The notes under the pieces: model-generated
What the model saw: the letters and a program-made list of their open reading frames with translations, nothing else
Database searches by the model: none
Told to the model about the DNA's origin: nothing
Made by a program: the position numbers and the translations under genes
From: Solimonas terrae
Lineage (GTDB): Bacteria; Pseudomonadota; Gammaproteobacteria; Nevskiales; Nevskiaceae
Length of the DNA: 64,000 nt
Direction of reading: 5' to 3'
Assembly (NCBI RefSeq): GCF_011067135.1
Contig: NZ_JAAMOW010000002.1
Location: 1 to 64,000 of the forward strand
Shown: piece after piece, positions 9,725-19,799 of the stretch
How positions within the stretch are numbered: the stretch's first letter is position 1
Layout: each line of letters opens with the position of its first letter

Positions 9725-10213
9725 ATGACCGATCCCGAAAACACGCGCCGGCTGCCGGCGACGCTCCCGCATGGCGAGGCGCTGGTCGCCGAAGCCGGCA
9801 CCGGCAATTACAGCTGCGACCTGCGCTTGGGGCCACACCACGGGATGGCCGACGAGCCGGCCGACCTCGGCGGTCAGGACGCCGGCCCCAATCCCTACGA
9901 ATACCTGCTGGCCGCGCTCGGCAGCTGTACCGGCATTACCCTGCGCATGTACGCCAATCTGAAAAAGCTGCCGCTGACACGCGTGGTCGTGCAGCTGAAG
10001 CACCGCAAGGTTCACGTGCAGGACTGCGCCGATTGCGCCGAGCATCCGGAACGCTCGGTCAAGATCGACGAGATCGAGCGTCACATCACGCTGGAAGGTG
10101 CGCTCGATGCCGCGCAACGCCAGCGGCTGCTGGCGATCGCCGACCGCTGTCCGGTGCATCAGACCCTGAAGTCGGAAATCCGCATCGTCACCTCGCTGGT
10201 CGAATCGGCATGA
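9725..10213 (+). CDS. OsmC/Ohr-family protein
   Basis: A 162-residue cytoplasmic OsmC-fold protein. The two reactive cysteines of the family are present, in LLAALGSCTGITLRMYAN (about residue 71) and in IADRCPVHQTLKSE (about residue 140). Family members reduce organic hydroperoxides through this Cys pair. The long variant with an HRKVHVQDCADCAEHPERS insert carries extra cysteines, resembling the YhfA-like OsmC branch. The start is ATG 9725; upstream in-frame residues are not family-like. It is divergent from infC. Confidence 0.88.
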   Translation: MTDPENTRRLPATLPHGEALVAEAGTGNYSCDLRLGPHHGMADEPADLGGQDAGPNPYEYLLAALGSCTGITLRMYANLKKLPLTRVVVQLKHRKVHVQDCADCAEHPERSVKIDEIERHITLEGALDAAQRQRLLAIADRCPVHQTLKSEIRIVTSLVESA

Positions 10214-10424
10214 GGGCGGCAATCCGCACGGCGCGGCCTTCTCCGGAGTGACTTGCTTGCCCTGTAAAAAGGGTCGGAACCGGTCGATGACAGGCCGACC
10301 ATTGTGCGGCGACCGGACAGGGCGATCTGCGCCTGCCGCGGCCATGATCGCAAGAGGGATTTCCACCGCGGCGCGCCGCGAACGCGGGCATATACTCGCC
10401 GCACTCTGCCGTTGAGGATCGGGC

Positions 10425-13400
10425 ATGCGATCGGAAGCCGTCGAAGAACAGGCTCAGTTGCTGGAGCGTTTGCAAGACCTGGCGCGACAGCGCGCGCCCC
10501 GCGAAGTGCGCGATGGCTTCGTGAGCTTCGTCCGTGCGTACTACGAAATGGCGTCGGTCGATACGCTGCGCATGCGCAGCCTCGAAGAACTGACCGACGC
10601 TGCCTTGCGGCACTTTCTGTTTGCGCAGCGACGTGCTCCCGGCGAAATGCTGATTCGCGTGCTGCCGCCGGCCGATCTGGCGGCGCGTGGCGGCCGCGGT
10701 CTGGCGCGGCTCGAAACCGTGGTCGACGACATGCCGTTTCTGGTCGATTCGCTGAGCATGGCGATCCGCGACACCGGCGCCCCGATCGACTGGCTCGTGC
10801 ATCCGATCCTGAATGTCGCGCGCGAGGCGCAGCAATGGGACGAACTCGCTGCCGACGGCGACGCCGAATCGCTGGTCCACATCGAATTCGAGGCCTTTGC
10901 GCAGGCCAGCGGCTATGTGGCGCTGGAGGCGACGGTCGCCGCGCTGCTTGCCGACATTCGCGTGGTCGTCGACGACTTCTCGGCGATGCGCACCAGGTCC
11001 GTGGAGCTGGCCCGGCATCTGGCCGCGATCGATCCGCAGGCGACCAGCGACGACGGCAACGAGGCCGCCGAATTCCTGCGCTGGCTCGACGACGGACACT
11101 TCACCTTCCTGGGCTGCACCGAAACCGACGTGGTCAGCGGCAACGACGGCCGTCCGCGTTTCGAGACCCGACCGGAGACCGCGCTCGGTCTGGCTCGACC
11201 CGGCAAGCGCTACGCCGATGCCGACGCCCTGATCGCTCCCCGCGAGGAGCTCGACAAGTACAGCGAATCGTCGCGTCTGGTGGTCATCACCAAGGGCAAC
11301 CAGCGCTCGCACATCCACCATGCCGAATTCGTCGACGTGGTGTCGGTCAAGCGGGTCCGTGACGACGGCAGCATCGGGGGCACCTGCCGCTTCATCGGCC
11401 TGTTCTCGGCGGACGCCTACATCGACCGGCCGCGCAGCATTCCCCTGATGCGCCGCAAGGCCGAGCAGGTCATGCTGCGCTCGCGCCTGCCGGAGCATTC
11501 GCATTCCGGGAAGTATCTGCGCGAGATCCTCTACCAGCTGCCGCGTGACGAGCTGTTCCAGTCCAACGAGGACGAGCTGTTCGAACTGTGCATGGGCGTG
11601 CGCGCGCTGCGTGAACGCGCACAGCTCAAGCTGTTCATGCGGCGCGACCGCTACGGTCGCTTCTTTTCCTGCCTCGTGTTTCTGCCGCGCGAACGCTACT
11701 CGCGCGAATTGCGCGACCGCATCGGCAGCGAGCTGCTGGCCGCCTGCGGCGGCAGTGGCATGGATCGCAGCATGGATTTCCTGCGGCATGGCATGGCGCG
11801 CATTCACTACATCGTCCGCACACCGGCCGGCACGGAACTGACGCAGAGCACCGCACAGATCGAGCAGCGCCTGCTGGCGGCGACACGATCCTGGCGCGAA
11901 CAGCTGCGCGAAGCCTATGCACGACGCCAGCGCGGCGACACCGTGCTCGCGGCGCGGTTCTTCGACGCGTTCCCGACCTCGTATCAGGAACTGACGACGG
12001 CCGACGAGGCCGCCACCGATCTGCAGAGCCTGCTGCAGCTGTCGACCGGTCGTGACCTGCTGCCGCGCCTGATCGTGGACACGGCGGGCGCCGCAGCCGG
12101 GCGGCCGACCGCCTTGAAGCTGTACTGTCGCGGCAAGCCGGTGCCGCTGTCGGACGTGCTGCCGACGCTGGAAAACTTCGGCCTGCGCGTGATCTCGCAG
12201 GACCCGCACGAACTGCACCCCAAGGACGGCGATCCGGTCTGGATCCAGCAGTTCACGGTGCAGCTGGTCGGCGACTGCGTGCTGACGCCGGAACAGCAGC
12301 GCACCTATTTCGAATCGGCGTTCCTGCAGACCTGGCGCAATGAAACCGAGAACGACGGACTCAATCGCCTGGTACTGACCGCCGGACTCGAGGCGCGCCA
12401 GGTCGTCTGCCTGCGTACCTTGACCAAGTACCTGATCCAGACCGGCCTGCCATACAGCCAGGACTACAAGGAGCGATTGCTCGCCGAGTACGCGCCGATC
12501 GCGCGCCTGCTGGTGCAGTTGTTCGAAGCCCGGTTCGATCCGCAGCTGTCGGCCGACCAGCGCCGCGACGGGGAAATCAAGATCGCGCAGGCGCTTGATG
12601 CGGCGCTCGACAAGGTGGTCACGCTCGACGGCGATCGTGTGCTGCGCGCCTATACCGCGGTGGTGCGCGCGGCACTGCGTACCAACTATTTCCAGAAGGA
12701 TATAGGCGGCGGCAACAAGCGCTACGTGTCGATCAAGCTCGATCCGCGCAAGGTGCCGGAGCTGCCGGCACCGTTGCCGATGTTCGAAGTATTCGTCTAT
12801 GCGCCGGATGTCGAGGGCATCCATCTGCGTGGCGGTCGCGTTGCGCGCGGCGGCTTGCGCTGGTCCGATCGTCGTCAGGACTTCCGCACGGAGGTACTCG
12901 GCCTGATGAAGGCGCAGATGGTCAAGAACGCGATCATCGTGCCGGTCGGCGCCAAGGGCGGATTCGTCGTCAAGCAGGGCGATCCTGCCGATCGCGAGGC
13001 CTGGGCCAGGCAGGGCATCGAGTGCTACAAGACGTTCCTGCGTGGTCTGCTCGACATCACCGACAACCGCGTCGGCGACGGCATCGTTGCGCCGACCGAT
13101 GTGGTGCGGCTCGATGACGACGATCCGTATCTGGTCGTGGCCGCCGACAAGGGCACCGCCACGTTCTCCGACATCGCCAATGGTCTCGCGGCCGAGTACA
13201 ACTTCTGGCTGGGCGATGCGTTCGCGTCCGGCGGCAGCGCCGGCTACGACCACAAGAAGATGGGCATCACCGCGCGCGGCGCCTGGGAAAGCGTCAAGCG
13301 CCACTTCCGCGAAGTGGGCAAGGATATCCAGAGCGAAGCGTTCACGGCCGTCGGTGTCGGCGACATGAGCGGCGACGTGTTCGGCAACGGCATGCTGCTG

Positions 13401-15248
13401 TCGCCGCAGACGCAGCTGATCGCCGCCTTCGATCATCGGCACATCTTCATCGATCCCGCGCCCGACGTGGCAGCGAGCTTTGCCGAGCGCGAGCGATTGT
13501 TCGCGATGCCGCGCTCGTCGTGGGACGACTACGACAAGACGCTGATTTCCGAAGGCGGCGGCGTGTGGTCGCGCAACAGCAAGCTGATCAAGCTGTCCGA
13601 GGCGGCACAGAACGCGCTCGGCATTAGCCGCGCCAATGTCACGCCGCAGGAGCTGATGCGGGCGATCCTGCTGGCGCCGGTCGATCTGCTCTGGAACGGC
13701 GGCATCGGCACGTATGTGAAGAGCCATCTGCAATCGCACGAGGAGTGCGGTGATCGCGCCAACGATGCGATCCGTGTCGACGGCCGCCAGTTGCGCTGCC
13801 GCGTGGTCGGCGAAGGCGGCAATCTCGGTTGCACGCAGCTCGGGCGCATCGAGTACGCGCTCGATGGCAGCGGCGGCGCCGGCGGCCGAATCAATACCGA
13901 CTTCATCGACAATGCCGGCGGCGTGCACACGTCCGATCGCGAAGTGAATATCAAGATTCCGCTCAATCGCCTGATGCTCGAAGGCGAGCTGACGCGCGAA
14001 GTGCGTGATCCGCTGCTCGCGAAGATGACCGGCGACATCGGCGAGGCGGTGCTGGCCGACAACTATGTACAGAGTCTGGCGATCAGTCTGATCGAACGGG
14101 ACGCGGCGAGTCAGCTTGGCGAACACAACGAAGTGATGCGCACGCTGGAGCGCGACAACCAGCTCAACCGCAGCGTCGAGTACCTGCCTGACGATGAAGC
14201 GCTCAAGGAGCGCCGCGCGCGCAATCGTGGCCTGACGCGTCCCGAGCTTGCCGTGCTGCTGTCGTACAGCAAGATCTCGCTGTTCGATTCGCTGCTGCAG
14301 TCCGGCGTTCCGGACGAACCGTTCTTCGATCGCGATCTGCTCGACTACTTTCCGCACGAACTCGTCAAGCAGCAGCGCGACCTGCTGCTGCGGCATCGCC
14401 TGCGTCGCGAGATCATCGCGACGATTCTGGCCAATGCCGTCGTCAACCGCATGGGCTTTTCGTTCACGCACCGATTTGCAGACGATCACGGCGTACCGCG
14501 CGCCGAGGTCGTCAAGGCGTATGCGATCGCACACGAAATCTATGATGGCGACCGTTACTGGTTGCCGATCCAGCAGCTCGACAATGCGCTGCCGGCGGCA
14601 ACGCAGTTGCGCCTGTTCGGTCGCGCGATCGGGCTGATGAAGCATGTCACGACCTGGCTGCTGAACTATCGCTGGACCGATAGGCCGATCGATGAAGCGG
14701 TGGCCGGATTCGGCAAGGGCATCGACAACCTGACGGCGATGCTGCCCGACGTGCTGCCCGGCAGCTATCGCGGCGATTGGGAGAAGGCCGTCGCGGCAAT
14801 GCTTGCCGACGGCGTGCCGGTCGGCATCGCCAATCAGCTGGCCAATACCATGGTGCTCGGCAGTGCCCTCGACATCATCGAGATCGCGGGCGACGCGAAA
14901 CTGCCGCTGGACGAAGCCGCGCAGGCCTACTTTCTGGTCGGTGATCGGCTCAACATGTTGTGGCTGCTGTCGACGATCATCGCGTTTCCGGTGCAGAGCA
15001 AGTGGCAGGCGCTGGCGCGGTCCAATCTGCGCGAGGACAGCTACCGACTGCATCGACGCATCGCCGCGCGCGTGCTGCAGATGCCGGGTGCGTCGGCGCA
15101 GGCCCGCGTCGATGCCTGGCTGCTGGGCAATCCCGCCAAGCTCAGGTTCGGCATCCAGCGCTTGCACGATCTGCAGGCCAGCGGCGTTCCCGACTTCATG
15201 ACACTCGCGGTCGCCGTCCGCGAATTGCGCAAGCTCAGCGGCCTGTAG
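10425..15248 (+). CDS. gdhB: NAD-specific glutamate dehydrogenase, large (180-kDa) type
   Basis: 1607 residues, the size of the NAD-GDH L180 class, which converts glutamate to 2-oxoglutarate and ammonia and feeds amino-acid catabolism. A long N-terminal region with ACT-like segments (VDDMPFLVDSLSMAIRD, GCTETDV) precedes the catalytic core at about 780-1200: the GGRVARGGLRWSDRRQDFRT block, then VGAKGGFVVK, TFSDIANGLAAEYNFWLGDA and the GVGDMSGDVFGNGMLLS Rossmann segment. The C-terminal portion is the class-specific helical region. It stands alone, with no neighbouring partner gene. Confidence 0.96.
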   Translation: MRSEAVEEQAQLLERLQDLARQRAPREVRDGFVSFVRAYYEMASVDTLRMRSLEELTDAALRHFLFAQRRAPGEMLIRVLPPADLAARGGRGLARLETVVDDMPFLVDSLSMAIRDTGAPIDWLVHPILNVAREAQQWDELAADGDAESLVHIEFEAFAQASGYVALEATVAALLADIRVVVDDFSAMRTRSVELARHLAAIDPQATSDDGNEAAEFLRWLDDGHFTFLGCTETDVVSGNDGRPRFETRPETALGLARPGKRYADADALIAPREELDKYSESSRLVVITKGNQRSHIHHAEFVDVVSVKRVRDDGSIGGTCRFIGLFSADAYIDRPRSIPLMRRKAEQVMLRSRLPEHSHSGKYLREILYQLPRDELFQSNEDELFELCMGVRALRERAQLKLFMRRDRYGRFFSCLVFLPRERYSRELRDRIGSELLAACGGSGMDRSMDFLRHGMARIHYIVRTPAGTELTQSTAQIEQRLLAATRSWREQLREAYARRQRGDTVLAARFFDAFPTSYQELTTADEAATDLQSLLQLSTGRDLLPRLIVDTAGAAAGRPTALKLYCRGKPVPLSDVLPTLENFGLRVISQDPHELHPKDGDPVWIQQFTVQLVGDCVLTPEQQRTYFESAFLQTWRNETENDGLNRLVLTAGLEARQVVCLRTLTKYLIQTGLPYSQDYKERLLAEYAPIARLLVQLFEARFDPQLSADQRRDGEIKIAQALDAALDKVVTLDGDRVLRAYTAVVRAALRTNYFQKDIGGGNKRYVSIKLDPRKVPELPAPLPMFEVFVYAPDVEGIHLRGGRVARGGLRWSDRRQDFRTEVLGLMKAQMVKNAIIVPVGAKGGFVVKQGDPADREAWARQGIECYKTFLRGLLDITDNRVGDGIVAPTDVVRLDDDDPYLVVAADKGTATFSDIANGLAAEYNFWLGDAFASGGSAGYDHKKMGITARGAWESVKRHFREVGKDIQSEAFTAVGVGDMSGDVFGNGMLLSPQTQLIAAFDHRHIFIDPAPDVAASFAERERLFAMPRSSWDDYDKTLISEGGGVWSRNSKLIKLSEAAQNALGISRANVTPQELMRAILLAPVDLLWNGGIGTYVKSHLQSHEECGDRANDAIRVDGRQLRCRVVGEGGNLGCTQLGRIEYALDGSGGAGGRINTDFIDNAGGVHTSDREVNIKIPLNRLMLEGELTREVRDPLLAKMTGDIGEAVLADNYVQSLAISLIERDAASQLGEHNEVMRTLERDNQLNRSVEYLPDDEALKERRARNRGLTRPELAVLLSYSKISLFDSLLQSGVPDEPFFDRDLLDYFPHELVKQQRDLLLRHRLRREIIATILANAVVNRMGFSFTHRFADDHGVPRAEVVKAYAIAHEIYDGDRYWLPIQQLDNALPAATQLRLFGRAIGLMKHVTTWLLNYRWTDRPIDEAVAGFGKGIDNLTAMLPDVLPGSYRGDWEKAVAAMLADGVPVGIANQLANTMVLGSALDIIEIAGDAKLPLDEAAQAYFLVGDRLNMLWLLSTIIAFPVQSKWQALARSNLREDSYRLHRRIAARVLQMPGASAQARVDAWLLGNPAKLRFGIQRLHDLQASGVPDFMTLAVAVRELRKLSGL

Positions 15249-15368
15249 GGCTCTCTCGACCTGGGTGATTCCCCCGCTGGTCCGAATCCTCCCTGCGGTG
15301 CACCCTCGACCCGTGCCGTACCAACAAACGGGGCGTGCGGCGCGCACTTCGAACTTCAGGGAGCTTTC

Positions 15369-18300
15369 ATGATCAAGAAGACTGCAATTGCAGCCGCGGC
15401 CTGCGCGCTTGCGGCCGGTTCCGGTGGCGCCGCTGCATCCGTTGCACGTGTGCCGCAATACGATCAGTTTCTCGCGTCGGCGAATGCCGTCGGGGCTGGC
15501 AGCTCGGCGAAGCGCAGCTTCGAGCAGCAGGGCAAGCTGGCGCGACATCTGACCGCAAAGCTGAAGAGCGCGGATGTCGGCCCGCGCGGTCTCAGATCCA
15601 ATTTCGATGCCCGCCTCGGCGGCAATACCTTCCTCTGGATCAAGAACGGCAGCGCGGTCGCCGCGAAGTCTGCGACGGCGCCGGTGAAACGTTCGGCGCT
15701 GGCGGACAATGTCGGCCGCGCGGCGATCAAGGCCAATGCATCGGCGCTGGTCGCCGGACGCACGGCCATCGACAGTGCCAAGCTGGTCGACGTGCAGGAC
15801 GACGGCAAGGGCATCGTCGTTGCCCGCTACCAGCAGCGTGTCAACGGCCTCGAGGTCTTCAACCGCCAGATGGCGGTGCTGATGGACCACGATCTGTCGC
15901 CGAAGGCGATTTCCGGCTACTTCGCGCCGGAGGCGCAGCAGCTCGCTGCCAAGAAAAATCCGGGAAGCTTCTCGCGCAGCGGCGCCGACGCCGTGGCGAT
16001 CGCTTTCGCCCAGCTCGGCGGCCAGCTGTCGCCGGCCGCCTTGCAGATCCGCAAGACCGTCGGCGACTACTCGCTGTACAACATTCCTGCGATGTCCGGT
16101 GACTACCGCCTTGCGGCCGCTCCGCGCGTGAAGCAGGTGCTGTATGCGAGCAAGGACCGCCTGATTCCCGCCTACTACGTCGAGATTTCCGGTGGCCCCT
16201 TCGACCAGGGCCCGAAGGACCAGTACGCGTTCGTCATCGATGCCGACAGCGGCAAGGTCTTGTTCCGCAACAGTCAGGTCGCCTACGAGGCCTATACCTA
16301 CGGCGTCTACGCCGACGCGGACGGCATTCACAAGCCCTACGACGGTCCGCTGGGCAACGATCTGGAGCCAGTGACCGCGGGGCCGACCGGACCGTTTGTC
16401 CGTACGCCCGCGATACCCAATTACCTGACGCTGACCAGCGGTCCGATCGCGAGCAACGATCCCTGGCTCGGCGCCGGCGCGACCGAGACCACCGGCAACA
16501 ACGTCGACGCCTACCTGGACCTCGACGACTACCTGCTTTCGGACGGCCAGACTCACGGTCCCTTCGACGGCTATACGCCGGAGAACGGACAGGACTTCCG
16601 CGGCGCGGCACTGCCGGGCGGGCAGTTCGTCTACCCGTACACGCCGGATGCCGATCCGGCGACCCACCAGCAGCGCGAGGCGGCGGCGGTCAACCTGTTC
16701 TACATGAACAACTGGCTGCACGACTGGTGGTACCACAACGGCTTCGACGAAGCGGCCGGCAATGCCCAGCTCGACAACTATGGCCGAGGTGGCGTCGACG
16801 GCGACCCGATCCACGCCGAAGGTCAGGACGGTTCCGGCACCAACAACGCCAACATGGCGACGCCTTCCGATGGCGGCTCGCCGCGCATGCAGATGTACAT
16901 CTTCAACGTCGTCGAGAGCAAGCTGACCGTCAACAGCCCGGCGTCGGTGGCCGGCGTGCTCGACCACGGCACCGCCCAGTTCGGTCCGCAGACCTTCGAT
17001 CTGACCCAGGATGTGGTGGCCGCCGTTCCGGACGATGGCTGCACGCCGTTGACCAATACGGCGGCGGTGTCCGGCAAGATCGTGCTGATCGCCCGCGGCG
17101 CCTGCGCATTCACCAGCAAGGTCAAGGCCGGGCAGGTGGCGGGCGCTGCTGGTGTGATCATCAGCAACAATGCCGCTGGCGGCGGTCCGATCGGCTTTGC
17201 CGGCACGGATGCGACGATCACGATTCCGTCGCTCGGCATTTCGCTGGAGGATGGCGACGCGCTGCGCGCTGCGCTCGTCGACGGGCCGGTCAACGTGACC
17301 ATGCACGAGCTGACGAAGACCAATCGCGACGGCACGATGGACAACGGCATCATCGCGCACGAGTGGTTCCACTACGTCAGCAATCGTCTGGTCGGCAATG
17401 CGAACGGCCTGTACAACAATCAGGGCCGGTCGATGGGCGAGGGCTGGAGCGATTTCTCGACGATGATGCTGATCGTGCGTCCCGAGGATCGTCTGGTGAC
17501 CGGCAACGACCACTGGCAGGGCGTCTATTCGACTGGCACCTACGTCGACGACAACCAGTATTTCGGCATCCGACGTGCGCCGTACTCGACCGACATGGCG
17601 GTCAATCCGCTGACGTTCAAGGACATCGAGGACGGCGTACCGCTGCCGACCTCCGCGCCGATCGCCTTCGGTCAGGGCGGCGTCGACAACGCCGAGGTCC
17701 ACAACTCCGGCGAGATCTGGGCCAACGTCCTGTGGGAGATCTACGCCGCCCTGCTCAACGATCCGCGCTACAGCTTCGATCAGGCGCAGGACCGCATGAA
17801 GGATTACGTCATCGCCGGCTTGAAGATGACGCCGAATGCGCCGACCTTCCTGGAAGCGCGCGATGCGTTGCTGGCGGTCGCCGCGGTCAAGGACGAAGGC
17901 GATTTCGAATTGATGGCCAAGGCCTTCGCCAAGCGCGGCATGGGCTTTGGCGCGGTGGCACCGGATCGTGGCGACGACACCCACGCCGGGGTTGTCGAAA
18001 GCTTCACGCCTTTCGGCAGTTCGTTTGCGGTCGACGATGTATCGATGGACTTCGCGTTCGACAACGGCCTGCAGGGTTACTGCGATCTGGACGGCGTGCT
18101 GGATGCCGGCGAGACCGCGCAGCTGACGCTGACGATCCGCAGCACCGGCACGAAGCCGATCAGCGGGCCGATCACGGCGCGTCTGTCGCGGCCGGCCGGC
18201 GTCTCGTTCCCGGAAGGCGACACCATCACCTTCAACTCGCTCGGCCTGATCGGCGACACGATGACCGGCACCGTACTCGTCCGCCTCGATCGGGCCAGCA

Positions 18301-19745
18301 CCGCCCAGAGCCTGCCGCTGCAGATCGAATTCCTGCCGGTTGACGGCGATGACAGCGTCGTCGAGCCCGATGTCGCGGAAATCGACCTGATCGTCAACTA
18401 CGATCTCGTGCCGGCGACAAAGTCGGACGGCATGGAAAACCCGGTGACCTCGCAACACGACTGGACGGTCGGCGATCTGGCGGCATCCGGGCTGCCGTCG
18501 TGGAGCATCGTCGATGGCGCCGACCTCGACGGCGACGGCTCGTTCTTCGATTCCGGCCATGTCTGGTATGCCCCGGACAACGATGCGACCTCGGACGTGG
18601 TCCTGACGACGCCCGATCTGGTGGTCGGCAGCGGCACGTTCACGTTCGGGTTCACGCACTATTTCCAGATGGAACTGGCCGGGTACTACCCGGACGGCAC
18701 GCCGGTCGGCTGGGACGGCGGCATCATCGAAATGAGCGTCGACGGCGGTGCCTGGCAGGATGCACTGGAGTCGGTCGACTTTCCGGCCGTCGTCACCCAG
18801 GGGACGGGCTACAACGGCAGCGCGATCGTCTTCGATCCGGTGAATTATCGTGACGCATTCGTGGACTACAACACCAATGGCTTCGAGCCGGTGACCTTGA
18901 GTTACGGCACCGCGCTGGCCGGACACCACGTCCGCCTGCGCTTCCACGAAGGCAGCGACGAAGCCAGCGGCGAGTTCGGCTGGGTGGTCGACAACGTGCA
19001 TTTCACGGGCATCACCAACAAGCCGTTCTCGGCGATCGCCGACAACGCCATGGACTGCACCAACCGGCCGACGCATGTCGACGCGGGTGCCGACACGAGC
19101 ACGCCCGGCGCCAAGTACGGCGAGACGCGCGATCTGTCGCTCAGCGGCACCGTCAACGATCTCGACGGCACGAGCGGACTGACCTACGCCTGGACCCAGG
19201 TGTCGGGTCCGACGGTGACGATCTCGGGTGCCGACACGCTGACGCCGAGCTTCCGCGTGCCGCGTGTCGATGCGGACACGGATCTGGTCTTCCGGCTGAG
19301 CGTGGACGACGGCAGCCAGACGACGAGCGACGATGTGACCGTCACGGTCGGCGAATCGCCGCTACCGCAAGCCGATGCCGGAGCGGACCAGACGGTGGCC
19401 GGCGCGAAGAAGAACGACAAGCCGACGCTGATGCTGAACGGTACGGTCACCGACGTCGCCAGCACCGACGGGCTGACGTATCAGTGGACGCAGGTGTCCG
19501 GTGATTCGGTGGCGCTGACCGACGCCCAGACCCTGACGCCGACGATCCGCGTGCCCTATGCCAGCGCCGCCAAGGCGCTCGCGTTCCGGCTGACGGTATC
19601 GGACGGCACGCACTCGACGTCGGACGACGTGACCGTCAACGTCACGCCGTCGCCGAAATCGAACGGCGGCGGTGGCAGCTTCGGCCTCGGCATCCTGCTG
19701 TTTGCGCCACTGGCCCTGCTGCGTCGGCGCCGCCGGCTGCGTTAA
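15369..19745 (+). CDS. Secreted M36 (fungalysin-like) metallopeptidase with PA and PKD-like domains and GlyGly-CTERM tail
   Basis: A 1458-residue exported zinc peptidase. A signal peptide (about 1-23) is followed by an FTP-like inhibitory propeptide. The M36 catalytic domain has the zinc motif HEWFH (H664, H668) and third ligand E691 in MGEGWSDF. A protease-associated (PA) domain is inserted at about 520-640, before the HEXXH. The C-terminal half has a jelly-roll-like part and two Ig/PKD-like repeats (TYAWTQVSGPTVTISGAD, TYQWTQVSGDSVALTDAQ). It ends in GGGGS, a hydrophobic helix and RRRRRLR: a GlyGly-CTERM sorting signal, normally processed by rhombosortase after type II secretion. Confidence 0.92.
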   Translation: MIKKTAIAAAACALAAGSGGAAASVARVPQYDQFLASANAVGAGSSAKRSFEQQGKLARHLTAKLKSADVGPRGLRSNFDARLGGNTFLWIKNGSAVAAKSATAPVKRSALADNVGRAAIKANASALVAGRTAIDSAKLVDVQDDGKGIVVARYQQRVNGLEVFNRQMAVLMDHDLSPKAISGYFAPEAQQLAAKKNPGSFSRSGADAVAIAFAQLGGQLSPAALQIRKTVGDYSLYNIPAMSGDYRLAAAPRVKQVLYASKDRLIPAYYVEISGGPFDQGPKDQYAFVIDADSGKVLFRNSQVAYEAYTYGVYADADGIHKPYDGPLGNDLEPVTAGPTGPFVRTPAIPNYLTLTSGPIASNDPWLGAGATETTGNNVDAYLDLDDYLLSDGQTHGPFDGYTPENGQDFRGAALPGGQFVYPYTPDADPATHQQREAAAVNLFYMNNWLHDWWYHNGFDEAAGNAQLDNYGRGGVDGDPIHAEGQDGSGTNNANMATPSDGGSPRMQMYIFNVVESKLTVNSPASVAGVLDHGTAQFGPQTFDLTQDVVAAVPDDGCTPLTNTAAVSGKIVLIARGACAFTSKVKAGQVAGAAGVIISNNAAGGGPIGFAGTDATITIPSLGISLEDGDALRAALVDGPVNVTMHELTKTNRDGTMDNGIIAHEWFHYVSNRLVGNANGLYNNQGRSMGEGWSDFSTMMLIVRPEDRLVTGNDHWQGVYSTGTYVDDNQYFGIRRAPYSTDMAVNPLTFKDIEDGVPLPTSAPIAFGQGGVDNAEVHNSGEIWANVLWEIYAALLNDPRYSFDQAQDRMKDYVIAGLKMTPNAPTFLEARDALLAVAAVKDEGDFELMAKAFAKRGMGFGAVAPDRGDDTHAGVVESFTPFGSSFAVDDVSMDFAFDNGLQGYCDLDGVLDAGETAQLTLTIRSTGTKPISGPITARLSRPAGVSFPEGDTITFNSLGLIGDTMTGTVLVRLDRASTAQSLPLQIEFLPVDGDDSVVEPDVAEIDLIVNYDLVPATKSDGMENPVTSQHDWTVGDLAASGLPSWSIVDGADLDGDGSFFDSGHVWYAPDNDATSDVVLTTPDLVVGSGTFTFGFTHYFQMELAGYYPDGTPVGWDGGIIEMSVDGGAWQDALESVDFPAVVTQGTGYNGSAIVFDPVNYRDAFVDYNTNGFEPVTLSYGTALAGHHVRLRFHEGSDEASGEFGWVVDNVHFTGITNKPFSAIADNAMDCTNRPTHVDAGADTSTPGAKYGETRDLSLSGTVNDLDGTSGLTYAWTQVSGPTVTISGADTLTPSFRVPRVDADTDLVFRLSVDDGSQTTSDDVTVTVGESPLPQADAGADQTVAGAKKNDKPTLMLNGTVTDVASTDGLTYQWTQVSGDSVALTDAQTLTPTIRVPYASAAKALAFRLTVSDGTHSTSDDVTVNVTPSPKSNGGGGSFGLGILLFAPLALLRRRRRLR

Positions 19746-19759
19746 GCAACGGGCGATAT

Positions 19760-19793
19760 GCTCGCACGCGGGAGCCCTTTCCCGCGTGCGAGC
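19760..19793 (+). terminator. Intrinsic terminator after the M36 peptidase
   Basis: A perfect 13-bp GC-rich stem (19760-19772 with 19781-19793) with an 8-nt loop and a short T-run (19795-19798). It ends only 6 nt before the ATG of the next gene, so it also occupies the position of that gene's ribosome-binding site. Confidence 0.8.
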
Positions 19794-19799
19794 CTTTTC

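Noticed and set aside
10188-19076. A 2962-codon open frame on the minus strand opposite NAD-GDH and the M36 peptidase
   Set aside because: Its codons are in register with the two sense genes; stops there would need TTA, CTA or TCA sense codons, which are avoided in GC-rich genes. The translation is Arg/Gly/Ala-rich without domains, and it crosses two unrelated genes.
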